Below are positions 43,876-52,532 of a stretch of DNA of 64,000 nt, one piece after another. The stretch covers positions 31,272 through 95,271 of the forward strand of contig NZ_PYVZ01000020.1 of NCBI RefSeq assembly GCF_003056405.1. Direction: 5' to 3'. The position numbers and the translations under genes were made by a program. Origin of the DNA: Devosia indica. GTDB lineage: Bacteria; Pseudomonadota; Alphaproteobacteria; Rhizobiales; Devosiaceae. The notes under the pieces were generated by a model. The model was not told the DNA's origin and ran no database searches. It worked only from the letters and a program-made list of their open reading frames with translations. Positions within the stretch are counted from its first letter, which is position 1, and each line of letters opens with the position of its first letter.

Positions 43876-44069
43876 ATCGCTGAGGCGCGCTCCGATCTCC
43901 TCCTCCCTTCGGACCCCGCATCGCGATACCGGACTAAGGATCATTTCCTCCTCCCTTGATCCAAGGTCCATGGCAGAGCGGCATACTCCTCCTCCCTTGC
44001 TCTCTGCCCCACTTTCGATTTGGCTTCGGCCCTATCATCAGGCCCCGTCTTCGGATGGGGCCTTTTTTT
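43876..44069 (+). ncRNA. candidate small RNA 2, three CCTCCTCCC hairpins (cuckoo-like)
   Basis: Predicted to be about 194 nt. Three successive hairpins each expose CCTCCTCCC in the loop: TCCGA/TCGGA (43891-43913), GGATCA/TGATCC (43938-43962) and GGCAGAG/CTCTGCC (43972-44008). The motif copies are at 43899, 43947 and 43988. A linker ending CCCTATCATCAGG and a UUCG-capped terminator follow. Loop-displayed CCUCCUCCC is the hallmark of alphaproteobacterial cuckoo/CcsR RNAs, which usually show two such hairpins; here there are three. The unit is nearly the same length and plan as RNA 3. Confidence 0.78.
44040..44069 (+). terminator. intrinsic terminator of small RNA 2
   Basis: AGGCCCCGTC (44040-44049), TTCG tetraloop, GATGGGGCCT (44054-44063), then a run of T to 44069. 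Confidence 0.92.
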
Positions 44070-44140
44070 CTGCACCCACGCAACCTGTCACCAAGCTGTC
44101 AATCTGCCTATTTGTTGGACAGATTGTCGCTGTGCCTAAT

Positions 44141-44195
44141 GCATGGCTGTTATGTCACCAAATGCATTGCTGACCAAAAGGTCAAAACCTATATT
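44141..44195 (+). promoter_or_regulatory. promoter of small RNA 3 with upstream GCATGGCTG box
   Basis: Box GCATGGCTG (44141-44149), -35 TTGCTG (44167-44172), 17-bp spacer, -10 TATATT (44190-44195). Same geometry as the other three promoters. Confidence 0.72.
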
Positions 44196-44201
44196 GGCTT
44201 T

Positions 44202-44396
44202 GTCGCTGGTGAAGCCGCTCCGTATCCTCCTCCCTCGGACCCGCTTCTTGCGACACCGGATCGAAACCGCATCCTCCTCCCGCGGCGACGGTCCACCGGT
44301 CTGGTGCAAATCCTCCTCCCTTGCATCCGGGCCATCACTTGCGATTTGGCTTCGGCCCTATCATCAGGCTCCAACTTCGGTTGGAGCCTCTTTTTT
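44202..44396 (+). ncRNA. candidate small RNA 3, three CCTCCTCCC hairpins (cuckoo-like)
   Basis: Predicted to be about 195 nt. Hairpins are TCCG/CGGA (44219-44239), CCGC/GCGG (44267-44285) and TGCAA/TTGCA (44305-44325, extendable by two pairs), each with CCTCCTCCC in the loop (44226, 44273, 44312). The stems differ from those of RNA 2 while the loops are identical. A 27-nt linker before the terminator is exactly shared with RNA 2 (44018-44044 and 44343-44369). The two are clearly tandem duplicates. Confidence 0.78.
44366..44396 (+). terminator. intrinsic terminator of small RNA 3
   Basis: AGGCTCCAAC (44366-44375), TTCG tetraloop, GTTGGAGCCT (44380-44389), C, six T. Compared with RNA 2 the stem has changed on both sides, keeping full pairing. 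Confidence 0.92.
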
Positions 44397-44441
44397 GCGC
44401 CATTGCTCCGTCCGGCCAGCCATCCATCTCCATGCGAATCT

Positions 44442-44496
44442 GCATGGCAGCACTTCCGATTGTGCGTTTGTGCCGCAGCCGCCCATATCGGATATT
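44442..44496 (+). promoter_or_regulatory. promoter of small RNA 4 with upstream GCATGGCAG box
   Basis: Box GCATGGCAG (44442-44450), -35 TTGTGC (44468-44473), 17-bp spacer, -10 GATATT (44491-44496). The dyad ATGC-N6-GCAT (44432-44445) overlaps the box. Weakest -10 of the four. Confidence 0.6.
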
Positions 44497-44502
44497 GCGA
44501 TC

Positions 44503-44598
44503 AACGGCGGGCTTCGTGGTGAACCCGCCTCCTCCAAGGTCAGCGGCTCCGGCCAAAGACCGAACGGCCCCGCCCATCCCCTCGGGCGGGGCCTTTTT
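44503..44598 (+). ncRNA. candidate small RNA 4 of the anti-SD cluster
   Basis: Predicted to be about 96 nt. One hairpin GGCGGG/CCCGCC (44506-44529) is followed by CCTCCTCC (44528-44535), here at the foot of the stem rather than in the loop. Next comes an unpaired stretch and the terminator. The layout is closer to RNA 1 than to RNAs 2 and 3. It ends about 145 bp before the next protein gene, so it is not its leader in any obvious way. Confidence 0.6.
44566..44598 (+). terminator. intrinsic terminator of small RNA 4
   Basis: GGCCCCGCCC (44566-44575) pairs perfectly with GGGCGGGGCC (44584-44593), then TTTTT. Confidence 0.9.
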
Positions 44599-44743
44599 GT
44601 TCCGCAGGACCTTCGAGCCAACGGCACTTCCTGCCCGGCACATTTTTCCCCTGACACCCACAGTTCCAAAAAGTCCATTGAAAACAATGGCCTTTCTCCG
44701 GCACGCCATTTGCAACCCCGCACCCGAAGACCGGGAGACAGCC

Positions 44744-45862
44744 ATGGTTGCCATCACCTCGACATCCGCCTACGCCGCCTATCAGGGCTATGGCACGGCC
44801 AATAGCACTGTGAGCACCGCCAAGGCGGCGACGGCGACAACGTCAATCGGCGCTGCCAATCCCGCGGCCACCGATGTCACCCTCTCCGATGCCGCCCGGG
44901 CCGCCTTGGCAGAACGCGATCTGGCGACCGTTCTGGTCGACGCGCGCAGCAAGCTAACCCGATTGCTCGAAGACGCCGGCCGCACCAGCCCGCTCAGCGG
45001 AGGCCAACTGGCCCTGGACCTGTCCAGTCTCGACCAGCGCGAACTCTACGCCATGTCCAGCGATGACAGCTTCACCGCCGATGAGCGGGAGGCTGCGAGC
45101 CTGGAAATGCAGCGCCGCTTCGAGGCTGCACTGGCCGGCCCTGCTGCTATCACCAACGTCACCGGCGACTTCACCGGTCTCTACAAGGCCGCCGCGGCCT
45201 ATCTGGATTCCCTGGGGACCGAAGAGCGCGCCAGCGCCGACTGGCAGGCCGGCCGCGCTGCCGTCACCGAGGGCTTGAAACAACTCAAGGACAACCCAGC
45301 CGAACTGCCGGATGCCGGTCCCAGCGACCCGGTGGCGCTCTACCGGGTCCTGAGCGAGGCCGGCGACACCGCCGAGCCGCCCTCAATGACAGACCTGGCC
45401 AGCAATGCCCGTACCACGCTCGACAAGATGTATGCCGAGGCCGTGGCCAATGGGCGCGTGCCCACCTTCAATCGCGCCACCACCGTCGGCACCTATATCG
45501 ACATTTCCGGCTTCTCCAGCCGCGCCCTGTCAGCAATGGTGCTCGATAGCGAAGGCAATTTCACCGGAGAGGAAGTCCGGGCGGCCCAGTCGGTGCTGCA
45601 GGCCAAGAGCGGCGCCACCCTGCTCGCCGGCTTCCAGTCCGCCAACAAGTCGGGCGACCCCACCGCCTTCAGCCAGAACATCATCTCCGCCTATTCCTCT
45701 CTCAGCCCCGAAGAGCGCCAGGCCGTGGGTTGGTCCGACCAGCTCTACCAGGCCGCCATGGAAAGCTATGCAAGCACCTCCAAGCTGATGGAAATGTTCG
45801 GCCAGGCCACCAGCGGCAGTGCCGGCGGCGACAGTCTCGCGGCCCTGTTAGGCGGTCAGTAA
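44744..45862 (+). CDS. hypothetical Ala/Ser/Thr-rich protein
   Basis: A 372-residue protein I cannot name. The ATG at 44744 follows GGGAGA at 7 bp; the frame that extends upstream runs through the small-RNA region and is not coding. There is no signal peptide or membrane helix. The first 60 residues are low-complexity (STSAYAAYQGYGTANSTV, AKAATATTSIGAANPAATD). They are followed by VTLSDAARAALAERDL, reminiscent of flagellar-hook-type or adhesin-linker starts, and a helical body with SSDDSFTADEREAASLEMQRRF. Two segments resemble each other (DDSFTADEREAA and SEGNFTGEEVRAA), suggesting an internal repeat. Function unknown. Confidence 0.78.
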   Translation: MVAITSTSAYAAYQGYGTANSTVSTAKAATATTSIGAANPAATDVTLSDAARAALAERDLATVLVDARSKLTRLLEDAGRTSPLSGGQLALDLSSLDQRELYAMSSDDSFTADEREAASLEMQRRFEAALAGPAAITNVTGDFTGLYKAAAAYLDSLGTEERASADWQAGRAAVTEGLKQLKDNPAELPDAGPSDPVALYRVLSEAGDTAEPPSMTDLASNARTTLDKMYAEAVANGRVPTFNRATTVGTYIDISGFSSRALSAMVLDSEGNFTGEEVRAAQSVLQAKSGATLLAGFQSANKSGDPTAFSQNIISAYSSLSPEERQAVGWSDQLYQAAMESYASTSKLMEMFGQATSGSAGGDSLAALLGGQ

Positions 45863-45887
45863 GATCAATCCGGCAGTTCGGGACCGC

Positions 45888-47120
<1,233 letters not shown>

Positions 47121-47165
47121 TTAGTGCAAGCCCCAGGGCGCGAAAAGCCCTATGCTGCCTATTTG

Positions 47166-47585
47166 CTAGATGCCGAGCCCTGGGGTGCTGCGCAGCACCA
47201 CGCCCTGCACACGCCAGCCCTCGTCGCGCTCATCGGCAAGCTGATAGACCGCTTCCCAGACCCGGCCATCGGCATCGATAAGCTCGACCTCCTGCAGCAC
47301 TACGCCGGGAGAAAGTTCGCGGAAGGTCCCGAAGCTGTGCGAGCGTGATTCTCCGATCGGACCATAGCCCGACCGCGCCACGTCTTCGGCAAAGCGCTGC
47401 GGATTGCTTTGATAACTGGCACGAAAGGCCGCCCCGGCGAAGGACAGCGCCGTTTCGCCATCGGCACTGCGCAGCGCCTCGATCTGGCCGGTCACGCTGT
47501 CGCGCCAGGGTTGCTCCATCGCATCCTGCGCCGTGCCCGGCATCATCAGAAAAACACTCAAGACAAGAACCCAGAGAACACGCAT
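47166..47585 (-). CDS. DUF4864 domain-containing secreted protein
   Basis: A 139-residue exported protein matching DUF4864. The ATG at 47585 is behind GAGAGAG. The signal peptide is MRVLWVLVLSVFLMMPGTAQ. The domain includes WRDSVTGQIEALRSADGETAL, FAGAAFRASYQSNPQRFAEDV, SGYGPIGESRSHSFGTF and WRVQGVVLRSTPGLGI. The family has an NTF2-like appearance and unknown function. Confidence 0.85.
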   Translation of the reverse strand: MRVLWVLVLSVFLMMPGTAQDAMEQPWRDSVTGQIEALRSADGETALSFAGAAFRASYQSNPQRFAEDVARSGYGPIGESRSHSFGTFRELSPGVVLQEVELIDADGRVWEAVYQLADERDEGWRVQGVVLRSTPGLGI

Positions 47586-47728
47586 CGTCTCTCTCCCATT
47601 TCGGACAGGCCCAGCCCGCCACAGTTCTGCCCTCAAATGGTCCCGAGCCGACCCCCATTGGTTCATAGTCGAACCGCTTTTCGGTGCTTTTCTGTCAGCA
47701 TCGGAAGCGAGGACAAGACGTCGATCCC

Positions 47729-48034
47729 ATGCACATATCTACGTCCCCCAGGCGCAAAAGTTTCAGGCTCGTGGCTGTTTTTGGCGCCATTGGCACCGCC
47801 CTGAGCGCAGCGGCACTGATGATTGGTGTCACCCCCGCCCAGGCGGCCAGTTTCGCCGCCCAGCCGGATACCCAGATTGCGGTGTTCATGGTGCCGCTCA
47901 CGCTTTTGGTCCTGGCCCTGCTTTTCGAGGTTGCGCGCTTTGCCTGGCGCGCGCCCCTGCCGGTTCAAGCCCCTGCCCGCCCAAGACGTCGACCCGATTG
48001 GTCGGCCGCGGACAAAGGCGCGACGAGCCCCTGA
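47729..48034 (+). CDS. small hypothetical membrane protein
   Basis: A 101-residue protein with two hydrophobic stretches: LVAVFGAIGTALSAAALMIG at residues about 14-33 and IAVFMVPLTLLVLALLFEVA near 53-72. A basic Arg/Pro tail follows (RPRRRPDW). I start it at the ATG at 47729. No ribosome site is convincing, and an upstream GTG at 47684 is possible. It is followed by a clear terminator, which supports a real transcript. No family recognised. Confidence 0.6.
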   Translation: MHISTSPRRKSFRLVAVFGAIGTALSAAALMIGVTPAQAASFAAQPDTQIAVFMVPLTLLVLALLFEVARFAWRAPLPVQAPARPRRRPDWSAADKGATSP

Positions 48035-48058
48035 CAATGTTTCCCCCTGACGACCAAC

Positions 48059-48087
48059 TGGCTGGCCCTACGCCGGCCATTTTTTTT
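48059..48087 (+). terminator. intrinsic terminator
   Basis: TGGCTGGC (48059-48066) pairs with GCCGGCCA (48072-48079), one T-G pair, followed by eight T. It ends the transcript of the small membrane protein gene. Confidence 0.85.
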
Positions 48088-48156
48088 GACTTTCGGCCTA
48101 TTGCCGAGCGCCCGGGGCAGGTTCAAACTCATGGTCTCTCACAGGAGGACTGACCT

Positions 48157-48585
48157 ATGCATGTCGATACCATCCTGCAGACCAAGGGCGTCGTGGTCCA
48201 CACCCTGCCCAAGACCGGCACGTTGGCCGACGCCGTCACCCTGCTCAACACCCATAATATCGGCGCCGTCGTCATCACCGACGACAAGCAGCACATTGTC
48301 GGCATTCTTTCCGAACGTGATATCGTCCGCCAGCTTGGCAAGAACCCGACCGGTGCCCTCAAGCTTTCCATTGCCGATTGCATGACCAAGGGCGTTGTTA
48401 CCGCCGAGCGCACCACCACCATCGACGATGTCATGGAGTCCATGACCAAGCGGCGCATCCGCCACATGCCGATTGCCGAGAACGGCAAGCTGGTGGGCAT
48501 TATTTCCATCGGCGATGTGGTCAAGCTCAAGATCGCCGAAGTCGAGCATGAGGCCGAAGCTCTGCGCGAATATATCTCGAGCTGA
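48157..48585 (+). CDS. CBS domain protein
   Basis: A 142-residue protein consisting of a CBS pair and nothing else. First CBS: LADAVTLLNTHNIGAVVITDDKQHIVGILSERDIVRQLG. In pieces, IGAVVITDD and GILSERDIVR are typical. Second CBS: VTAERTTTIDDVMESM...RRIRHMPIAENGKLVGIISIGDVVK. Such single-pair proteins bind adenine nucleotides or NADH and regulate a partner; the partner is unknown. GGAGG lies 7 bp before the ATG. Confidence 0.92.
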   Translation: MHVDTILQTKGVVVHTLPKTGTLADAVTLLNTHNIGAVVITDDKQHIVGILSERDIVRQLGKNPTGALKLSIADCMTKGVVTAERTTTIDDVMESMTKRRIRHMPIAENGKLVGIISIGDVVKLKIAEVEHEAEALREYISS

Positions 48586-48587
48586 GA

Positions 48588-48977
48588 TCAGGGCGACAGC
48601 CGCATCAGCCCGGCCGCCGTCGGCCCAAAGCCGCACGCGCGGTAAAACCCCTCCAGATGCGGCTCGAAGTCCACATGCAACCATGTGGCGCCGCGCTCCC
48701 GCGCCAGCTCTGCGGCGCGCCGCACCAGCTCGCTCGCAGTGCCGCGCCGCCGATAGGCCGCATCGACTGCCGTATCGAGAATGAAGGCATGCACCCCGCC
48801 ATCCCAGGCGATGTTGACAAAGCCGATCATCCGGTCCCCGTCCATGGCTCCCAGATGAGCCAGGCTTCGGCCAAGAACCTGGCCATAATTGGCTGGCTGC
48901 GGCCCGCCCCAGGCACGGCGCCAGAAATCATCCAGCGCCCCCGCATCCGGAAACGGATTGGTGACATACTCAATCAA
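48588..48977 (-). CDS. GNAT family N-acetyltransferase
   Basis: A 129-residue GNAT fold acetyltransferase. The acetyl-CoA site is in ILDTAVDAAYRRRGTASELVRRAAELA (motif A with RRRGTA), and the C-terminal ATWLHVDFEPHLEGFYRACGF gives the family's FYxxxGF end. The substrate is unknown. It converges on the CBS gene with 2 bp between stops. Confidence 0.88.
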   Translation of the reverse strand: MIEYVTNPFPDAGALDDFWRRAWGGPQPANYGQVLGRSLAHLGAMDGDRMIGFVNIAWDGGVHAFILDTAVDAAYRRRGTASELVRRAAELARERGATWLHVDFEPHLEGFYRACGFGPTAAGLMRLSP

Positions 48978-49104
48978 GCCAGCCCCTCCACCTTACCAAC
49001 CTCTCCAACTCTTCATCCATCCGCAAGGTCGTGAAGAGATGGCCCTCCCTATGGTCTCACCTGTGCCGGTTACCGGCGATATCCCATGCAAAGGATGAAC
49101 GACC

Positions 49105-49725
49105 ATGAAGACGTTTTCCACCACCGCCATCGTGGCCCTGATGACCACCGCCATCGGTCTGGGCGCTATTGCCCCCGCGGCGGCCCAGGCTACCACCGCA
49201 CCGGCCGCCCCCCAGTCCCAGCCCGCAGAGCCCCTCGCAGGCGCTGAACGCGGCTTCCGCAACGGCCCGGGCATGCGCCAGGGCGGCGGTGCAGGTGGCC
49301 TGCTCAACATCGAGCGCGGCGCCGAAGCCATCGAGATTGCCATTGTGCGCCTCAGCCACGCCATCGAGCTGACCGATGAGCAGACCGTCCTGCTCGAAGC
49401 GCTCAAGACCGATGCACTGGCCGCCGCGGCAACCTTCGAAGCCGCAACCGACGGCCTGCGCCCGAACCCGCCGGCCGAAGGCGAAACCGCCGAGCGCCCG
49501 GACATTTCCGAGCGTTTCAACAACCGTATCGCCATGGAGACGGCCCGCCTTGATGCTCTCGAAGCCGTGCAGCCCGCCTTCACCGCTTTTTTCGATAGCC
49601 TGACCGACGAACAGAAGGCCGACCTTGTCCCCCAGCGCGGCGACCGCATGGCCGGCATGGGCAAGCAGCACGGCGGCCCTGGCCAGCATGGCGGCCAGCG
49701 CCCCATGGGGCCGGGCAACCGCTAA
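49105..49725 (+). CDS. secreted LTXXQ-motif (Spy/CpxP-like) protein
   Basis: A 206-residue exported protein. The signal peptide is MKTFSTTAIVALMTTAIGLG...AAAQA. The body has two LTxxQ motifs, ELTDEQTVLLEALK and SLTDEQKADLVPQRG, the mark of Spy/CpxP-type periplasmic chaperones or metal-binding stress proteins. A Gly-rich segment (NGPGMRQGGGAGG) and a His/Gly/Pro C-terminal tail (GKQHGGPGQHGGQRP) might bind metal. An intrinsic terminator lies about 110 bp downstream. Confidence 0.8.
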   Translation: MKTFSTTAIVALMTTAIGLGAIAPAAAQATTAPAAPQSQPAEPLAGAERGFRNGPGMRQGGGAGGLLNIERGAEAIEIAIVRLSHAIELTDEQTVLLEALKTDALAAAATFEAATDGLRPNPPAEGETAERPDISERFNNRIAMETARLDALEAVQPAFTAFFDSLTDEQKADLVPQRGDRMAGMGKQHGGPGQHGGQRPMGPGNR

Positions 49726-49833
49726 GGCCGGCCGGACACCAGACCTCCAGACCCGAGCTGCCGCGCTCCTTCGTCGGCAGGTCGCCCCAGCGGTGTCTGC
49801 CTCTCGCCCCCAGACCTTGGCAGGCGCCGCCGA

Positions 49834-49864
49834 CCCCGGCTCTCAACAGCCGGGGTTTGCTTTT
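49834..49864 (+). terminator. intrinsic terminator upstream of the class-V aminotransferase gene
   Basis: CCCCGGCT (49834-49841) pairs with AGCCGGGG (49848-49855), then TTTGCTTTT. It probably ends the LTXXQ transcript. Confidence 0.8.
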
Positions 49865-49912
49865 GCCGACGGCTCGATTACCAGTGTGATCGTAATCTGT
49901 TGCGGGCAAACC

Positions 49913-51145
49913 ATGACCATTCTTCCTCTCGACCCGGCGCGCATTCGCGCCCTGTTCCCGGCCTTTGCCGAGCCGAGCCTCAACGGCCAGGCCTTTTTCG
50001 AGAATGCGGGGGGATCCTACACCGCCCAGGCGACGCTCGACATTCTGGACCACTATTACCGCGCCACCAAGGTGCAGCCTTATGGTGTCTATGCCGCCTC
50101 CGAGGCCGCCGGTCAGGCCATGGACCGCGCCTATGAACGTCTCGCCCAGGCCCTCAATGTTTCCACCGACTGGATCCATATTGGCCCCTCAAGCTCCGCT
50201 AATACCTATGTGCTGGGCAAGGCCTTCGCCGATTGGCTGAAGCCCGGTGACGCCATCATCGTCACCAATCAGGACCACGAGGCCAATACCGGCAATTGGC
50301 GCCGCCTGGCCGAGCGCGGCATCGAAGTGCGCGAATGGCAGGTCGATATAGAAACCGCCCGCCTCTCGCTCGATAGCCTCGACGCCCTGCTCGACGACAA
50401 GGTCAGGCTCGTCGCGGCGCCGCATTGCTCAAACATTGTCGGGGACATCAACCCGGTAGCCGAGATTGCCGCCCGGGCCCATGCCGTTGGCGCCGTCGTG
50501 GCTATAGACGGCGTCAGCTACGCGCCTCATGGCCTGCCCGATCTTGCTGAGCTGGGCGCCGACATCTATTTCTTTTCCGCCTACAAGACCTATGGCCCGC
50601 ACCAGGGCGTCATGGCCATCCGGCCCGACCTGGCCCGCGCTCTCCCCAATCAGGGGCATTTCTTCAACGACACCAAGCTGCGCTACCGCCTGACCCCGGC
50701 CGGCCCCGACCACGCCCAGATCGCCGCCACTGCCGGCATTGTCGACTATCTCGAACAAATCGCCGCGCTGGCGCCCGCCTCGATCGAGGGCGCCGAGCCA
50801 TTCCGCCGCGCCCATGCCGCCATGCGCGCCCAGGAAGTGGCGCTGGCCGCCCCCCTGCTCGACTATCTGCGCAGCCGCAATGACCTCCGCCTCATCGGAC
50901 CCGCCGACGCCACCACCCGCGCGCCCACCATTGCCGTGCTGGCAAAAGAACCGGGCATCGACATCGCCCGACGCCTCGCCCGCCACGGCGTCATGGCCTC
51001 GGGCGGCAATTTCTACGCCGTGCGCCTCCTCGAAGCATTGGGCATCGACCCGCACAATCACGGCGTCCTCCGCCTCTCTTTCGTGCACTACACGACCCCT
51101 GACGAAATCCAGCAACTCATCACAGCGCTCGACGCCGAATTGTAA
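49913..51145 (+). CDS. class V aminotransferase (cysteine desulfurase-like)
   Basis: A 410-residue PLP enzyme of the NifS/CsdA-like class-V family. I start at the ATG at 49913, after the terminator; the longer frame overlaps the LTXXQ gene. Motifs: FFENAGGSYTAQATLDILDHYY, PSSSANTYVLGKAFADWL, TNQDHEANTGNWRRL (His stacking on PLP), VAAPHCSNIVGDINPV, VAIDGVSYAPHG and the PLP Lys in YFFSAYKTYGPHQGVM. The active-site Cys loop of true cysteine desulfurases is not evident: the C-terminal part reads HGVMASGGNFYAVRLLEALG. It may instead be an isopenicillin-epimerase-like or selenocysteine-lyase-like enzyme. Confidence 0.85.
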   Translation: MTILPLDPARIRALFPAFAEPSLNGQAFFENAGGSYTAQATLDILDHYYRATKVQPYGVYAASEAAGQAMDRAYERLAQALNVSTDWIHIGPSSSANTYVLGKAFADWLKPGDAIIVTNQDHEANTGNWRRLAERGIEVREWQVDIETARLSLDSLDALLDDKVRLVAAPHCSNIVGDINPVAEIAARAHAVGAVVAIDGVSYAPHGLPDLAELGADIYFFSAYKTYGPHQGVMAIRPDLARALPNQGHFFNDTKLRYRLTPAGPDHAQIAATAGIVDYLEQIAALAPASIEGAEPFRRAHAAMRAQEVALAAPLLDYLRSRNDLRLIGPADATTRAPTIAVLAKEPGIDIARRLARHGVMASGGNFYAVRLLEALGIDPHNHGVLRLSFVHYTTPDEIQQLITALDAEL

Positions 51146-51159
51146 AATCCGATGCGCCT

Positions 51160-51215
51160 CCCTTCCCTTCTCCCCTTGTGGGAGAAGGTGCCCGAAGGGC
51201 GGATGAGGGGTACTT
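51160..51215 (+). repeat. palindromic intergenic repeat (CCTTCTCCC/GGGAGAAGG type)
   Basis: CCTTCTCCCCTTGTGGGAGAAGG is seen in pieces as CCTTCTCCC and GGGAGAAGG, followed by TGCCCGAAGGGCGGATGAGG. This is a common extragenic element of Proteobacteria, distinct from the other repeat families in the window. Confidence 0.6.
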
Positions 51216-51239
51216 TCTAGAAAATTCGAGTTACCCCCA

Positions 51240-52145
51240 ATGTCCCGTCCCCTCGCCTCCCTCCTGCTTCTGCTCTGCACCATGTTCTGGGGCTTTGCCT
51301 TCATCGCGCAGAAATCCGCGATGGACGCCATGGGGCCGCTGACCTTTGCCGGCGTCCGCTTTCTCATCGGCGGCCTGCTCATCCTGCCGCTGGCCCTGCA
51401 TGAACTGCGGCGCAAGGCCGTCAGGCTCACTGGTACCCACTGGTTCTTCATCATGGCCATGAGCACGGTGTTCTTCCTCGGCTCATGGATGCAGCAGGTT
51501 GGCCTGCTCACCACCACCGCCACCAATGGCGGCTTCCTCACCGGCCTCTACGTCTTCTTTGTGCCGCTGCTCGGCTTCGCACTGTTCAGGATGCGCCCCC
51601 ACCCGATCGTCTTTGCCGGCGTGCCACTGGCTCTGGTCGGCATCTATTTCCTCAATGGCGGGGGCCTCGACAGTTTCAACTTCGGCGACTGGATCATCAT
51701 CGGCAGTGCCGTGTTCTGGGCCCTGCATGTGCTGCTGCTCGGCCATGTCGCAAAAATGACTGGCCTGCCCATCTTTGTGTCTTCGGTAAGCTTCCTGTTC
51801 GCCGGGATCGCGGCCAGCGCCATTGCCCTGCCGACCGAAGCCCCGACCCTGGCAGCCATTTCTGCCGGCTGGGTAGAAATCGCCTATGCCGCAGTTCTCT
51901 CCACGGCTGTCGGCTTCACCCTGCAGGCTGTCGGCCAGCAGCACGTGCCGGCGGCCAACGCCGCCATTATCCTCTCGGCAGAAAGCCTGTTCGCGGCCCT
52001 GGGGGCCGCCGTGGTGCTGGGCGAGCGCCTGCCGCTGATCGGTTACGCCGGCGCGACGCTGATCTTTGCGGCCATCCTGCTCGTCGAAGCCATTCCGCCG
52101 CTCTGGGCCCGCCGCAAGGTGCATGTGCCGCGAACCGTGAACTAG
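51240..52145 (+). CDS. EamA/DMT family transporter
   Basis: A 301-residue inner-membrane protein with about ten hydrophobic helices in two EamA repeats. First half: LASLLLLLCTMFWGFAFIAQK, GPLTFAGVRFLIGGLLILPL. Second half: GDWIIIGSAVFWALHVLLLGH, VPAANAAIILSAESLFAALGAAVVLGERL. The tail LIFAAILLVEAIPPLWARRK is typical. DMT family members export amino acids or metabolites; the cargo is unknown. Confidence 0.9.
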   Translation: MSRPLASLLLLLCTMFWGFAFIAQKSAMDAMGPLTFAGVRFLIGGLLILPLALHELRRKAVRLTGTHWFFIMAMSTVFFLGSWMQQVGLLTTTATNGGFLTGLYVFFVPLLGFALFRMRPHPIVFAGVPLALVGIYFLNGGGLDSFNFGDWIIIGSAVFWALHVLLLGHVAKMTGLPIFVSSVSFLFAGIAASAIALPTEAPTLAAISAGWVEIAYAAVLSTAVGFTLQAVGQQHVPAANAAIILSAESLFAALGAAVVLGERLPLIGYAGATLIFAAILLVEAIPPLWARRKVHVPRTVN

Positions 52146-52151
52146 CGGTCC

Positions 52152-52532
52152 TTACCCGCCATAACGGAACATTTGGTAGCTCCTGCAAATCACCAGCGCC
52201 ACGCAGCCCGTCAGCGTGATCTGGTCGGCACTGACCTGGGTGATTGTGCCGGCCGCGCTCTGCCCGTAAATGTGCAGTTCGCCCTTCCACTCGCCCGGCC
52301 GGGTCTGCACCGCATGGTCGATCAGCAAGGTGTTAAGATAGGGCAGGTTTTCCGCGCTGTCTGCGCCATTGCCCAGCCAGATCAGCTCGGCGCAAAGCTG
52401 GGTGCCGTCGCCACACAGGCTCACGTCATAGCGCGAATCCCGCGTTTCGATTTCCCACACCCCGACCGGCGAGGCAAAGGCCGGCGCCACCGCCACCAGC
52501 CCGGACATCAGGGCCAGGACCGCCCGCATCAC
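52152..52532 (-). CDS. DUF2147 domain-containing secreted protein, copy 2
   Basis: A 126-residue exported protein of the DUF2147 type. Signal peptide MMRAVLALMSGLVAVAPAFA. The domain has SPVGVWEIETRDSRYDVSLCG, TQLCAELIWLGN, EWKGELHIYGQSAAGTI and ITLTGCVALVICRSYQMFR. Two Cys pairs match the family. It overlaps the upstream paralogue by 4 bp and was formed by tandem duplication. Confidence 0.85.
   Translation of the reverse strand: MMRAVLALMSGLVAVAPAFASPVGVWEIETRDSRYDVSLCGDGTQLCAELIWLGNGADSAENLPYLNTLLIDHAVQTRPGEWKGELHIYGQSAAGTITQVSADQITLTGCVALVICRSYQMFRYGG

Noticed and set aside
43899..44320. Regularly repeated CCTCCTCCC as a possible CRISPR array
   Set aside because: The repeat is only 9 bp, spacing is irregular, copies lie in hairpin loops with promoters and terminators between, and no cas gene is present.
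43956..44740. Several overlapping short frames (188, 220 and 140 residues) in the 43.9-44.7 kb gap
   Set aside because: They run through hairpins and terminators of the small RNAs, are rich in Pro/Ser/Arg, and lack ribosome sites and domains. The RNA features explain the sequence better.
49625..49912. N-terminal 96 residues upstream of the class-V aminotransferase in the same frame
   Set aside because: This stretch overlaps the LTXXQ gene and an intrinsic terminator; family alignment starts at the ATG at 49913.
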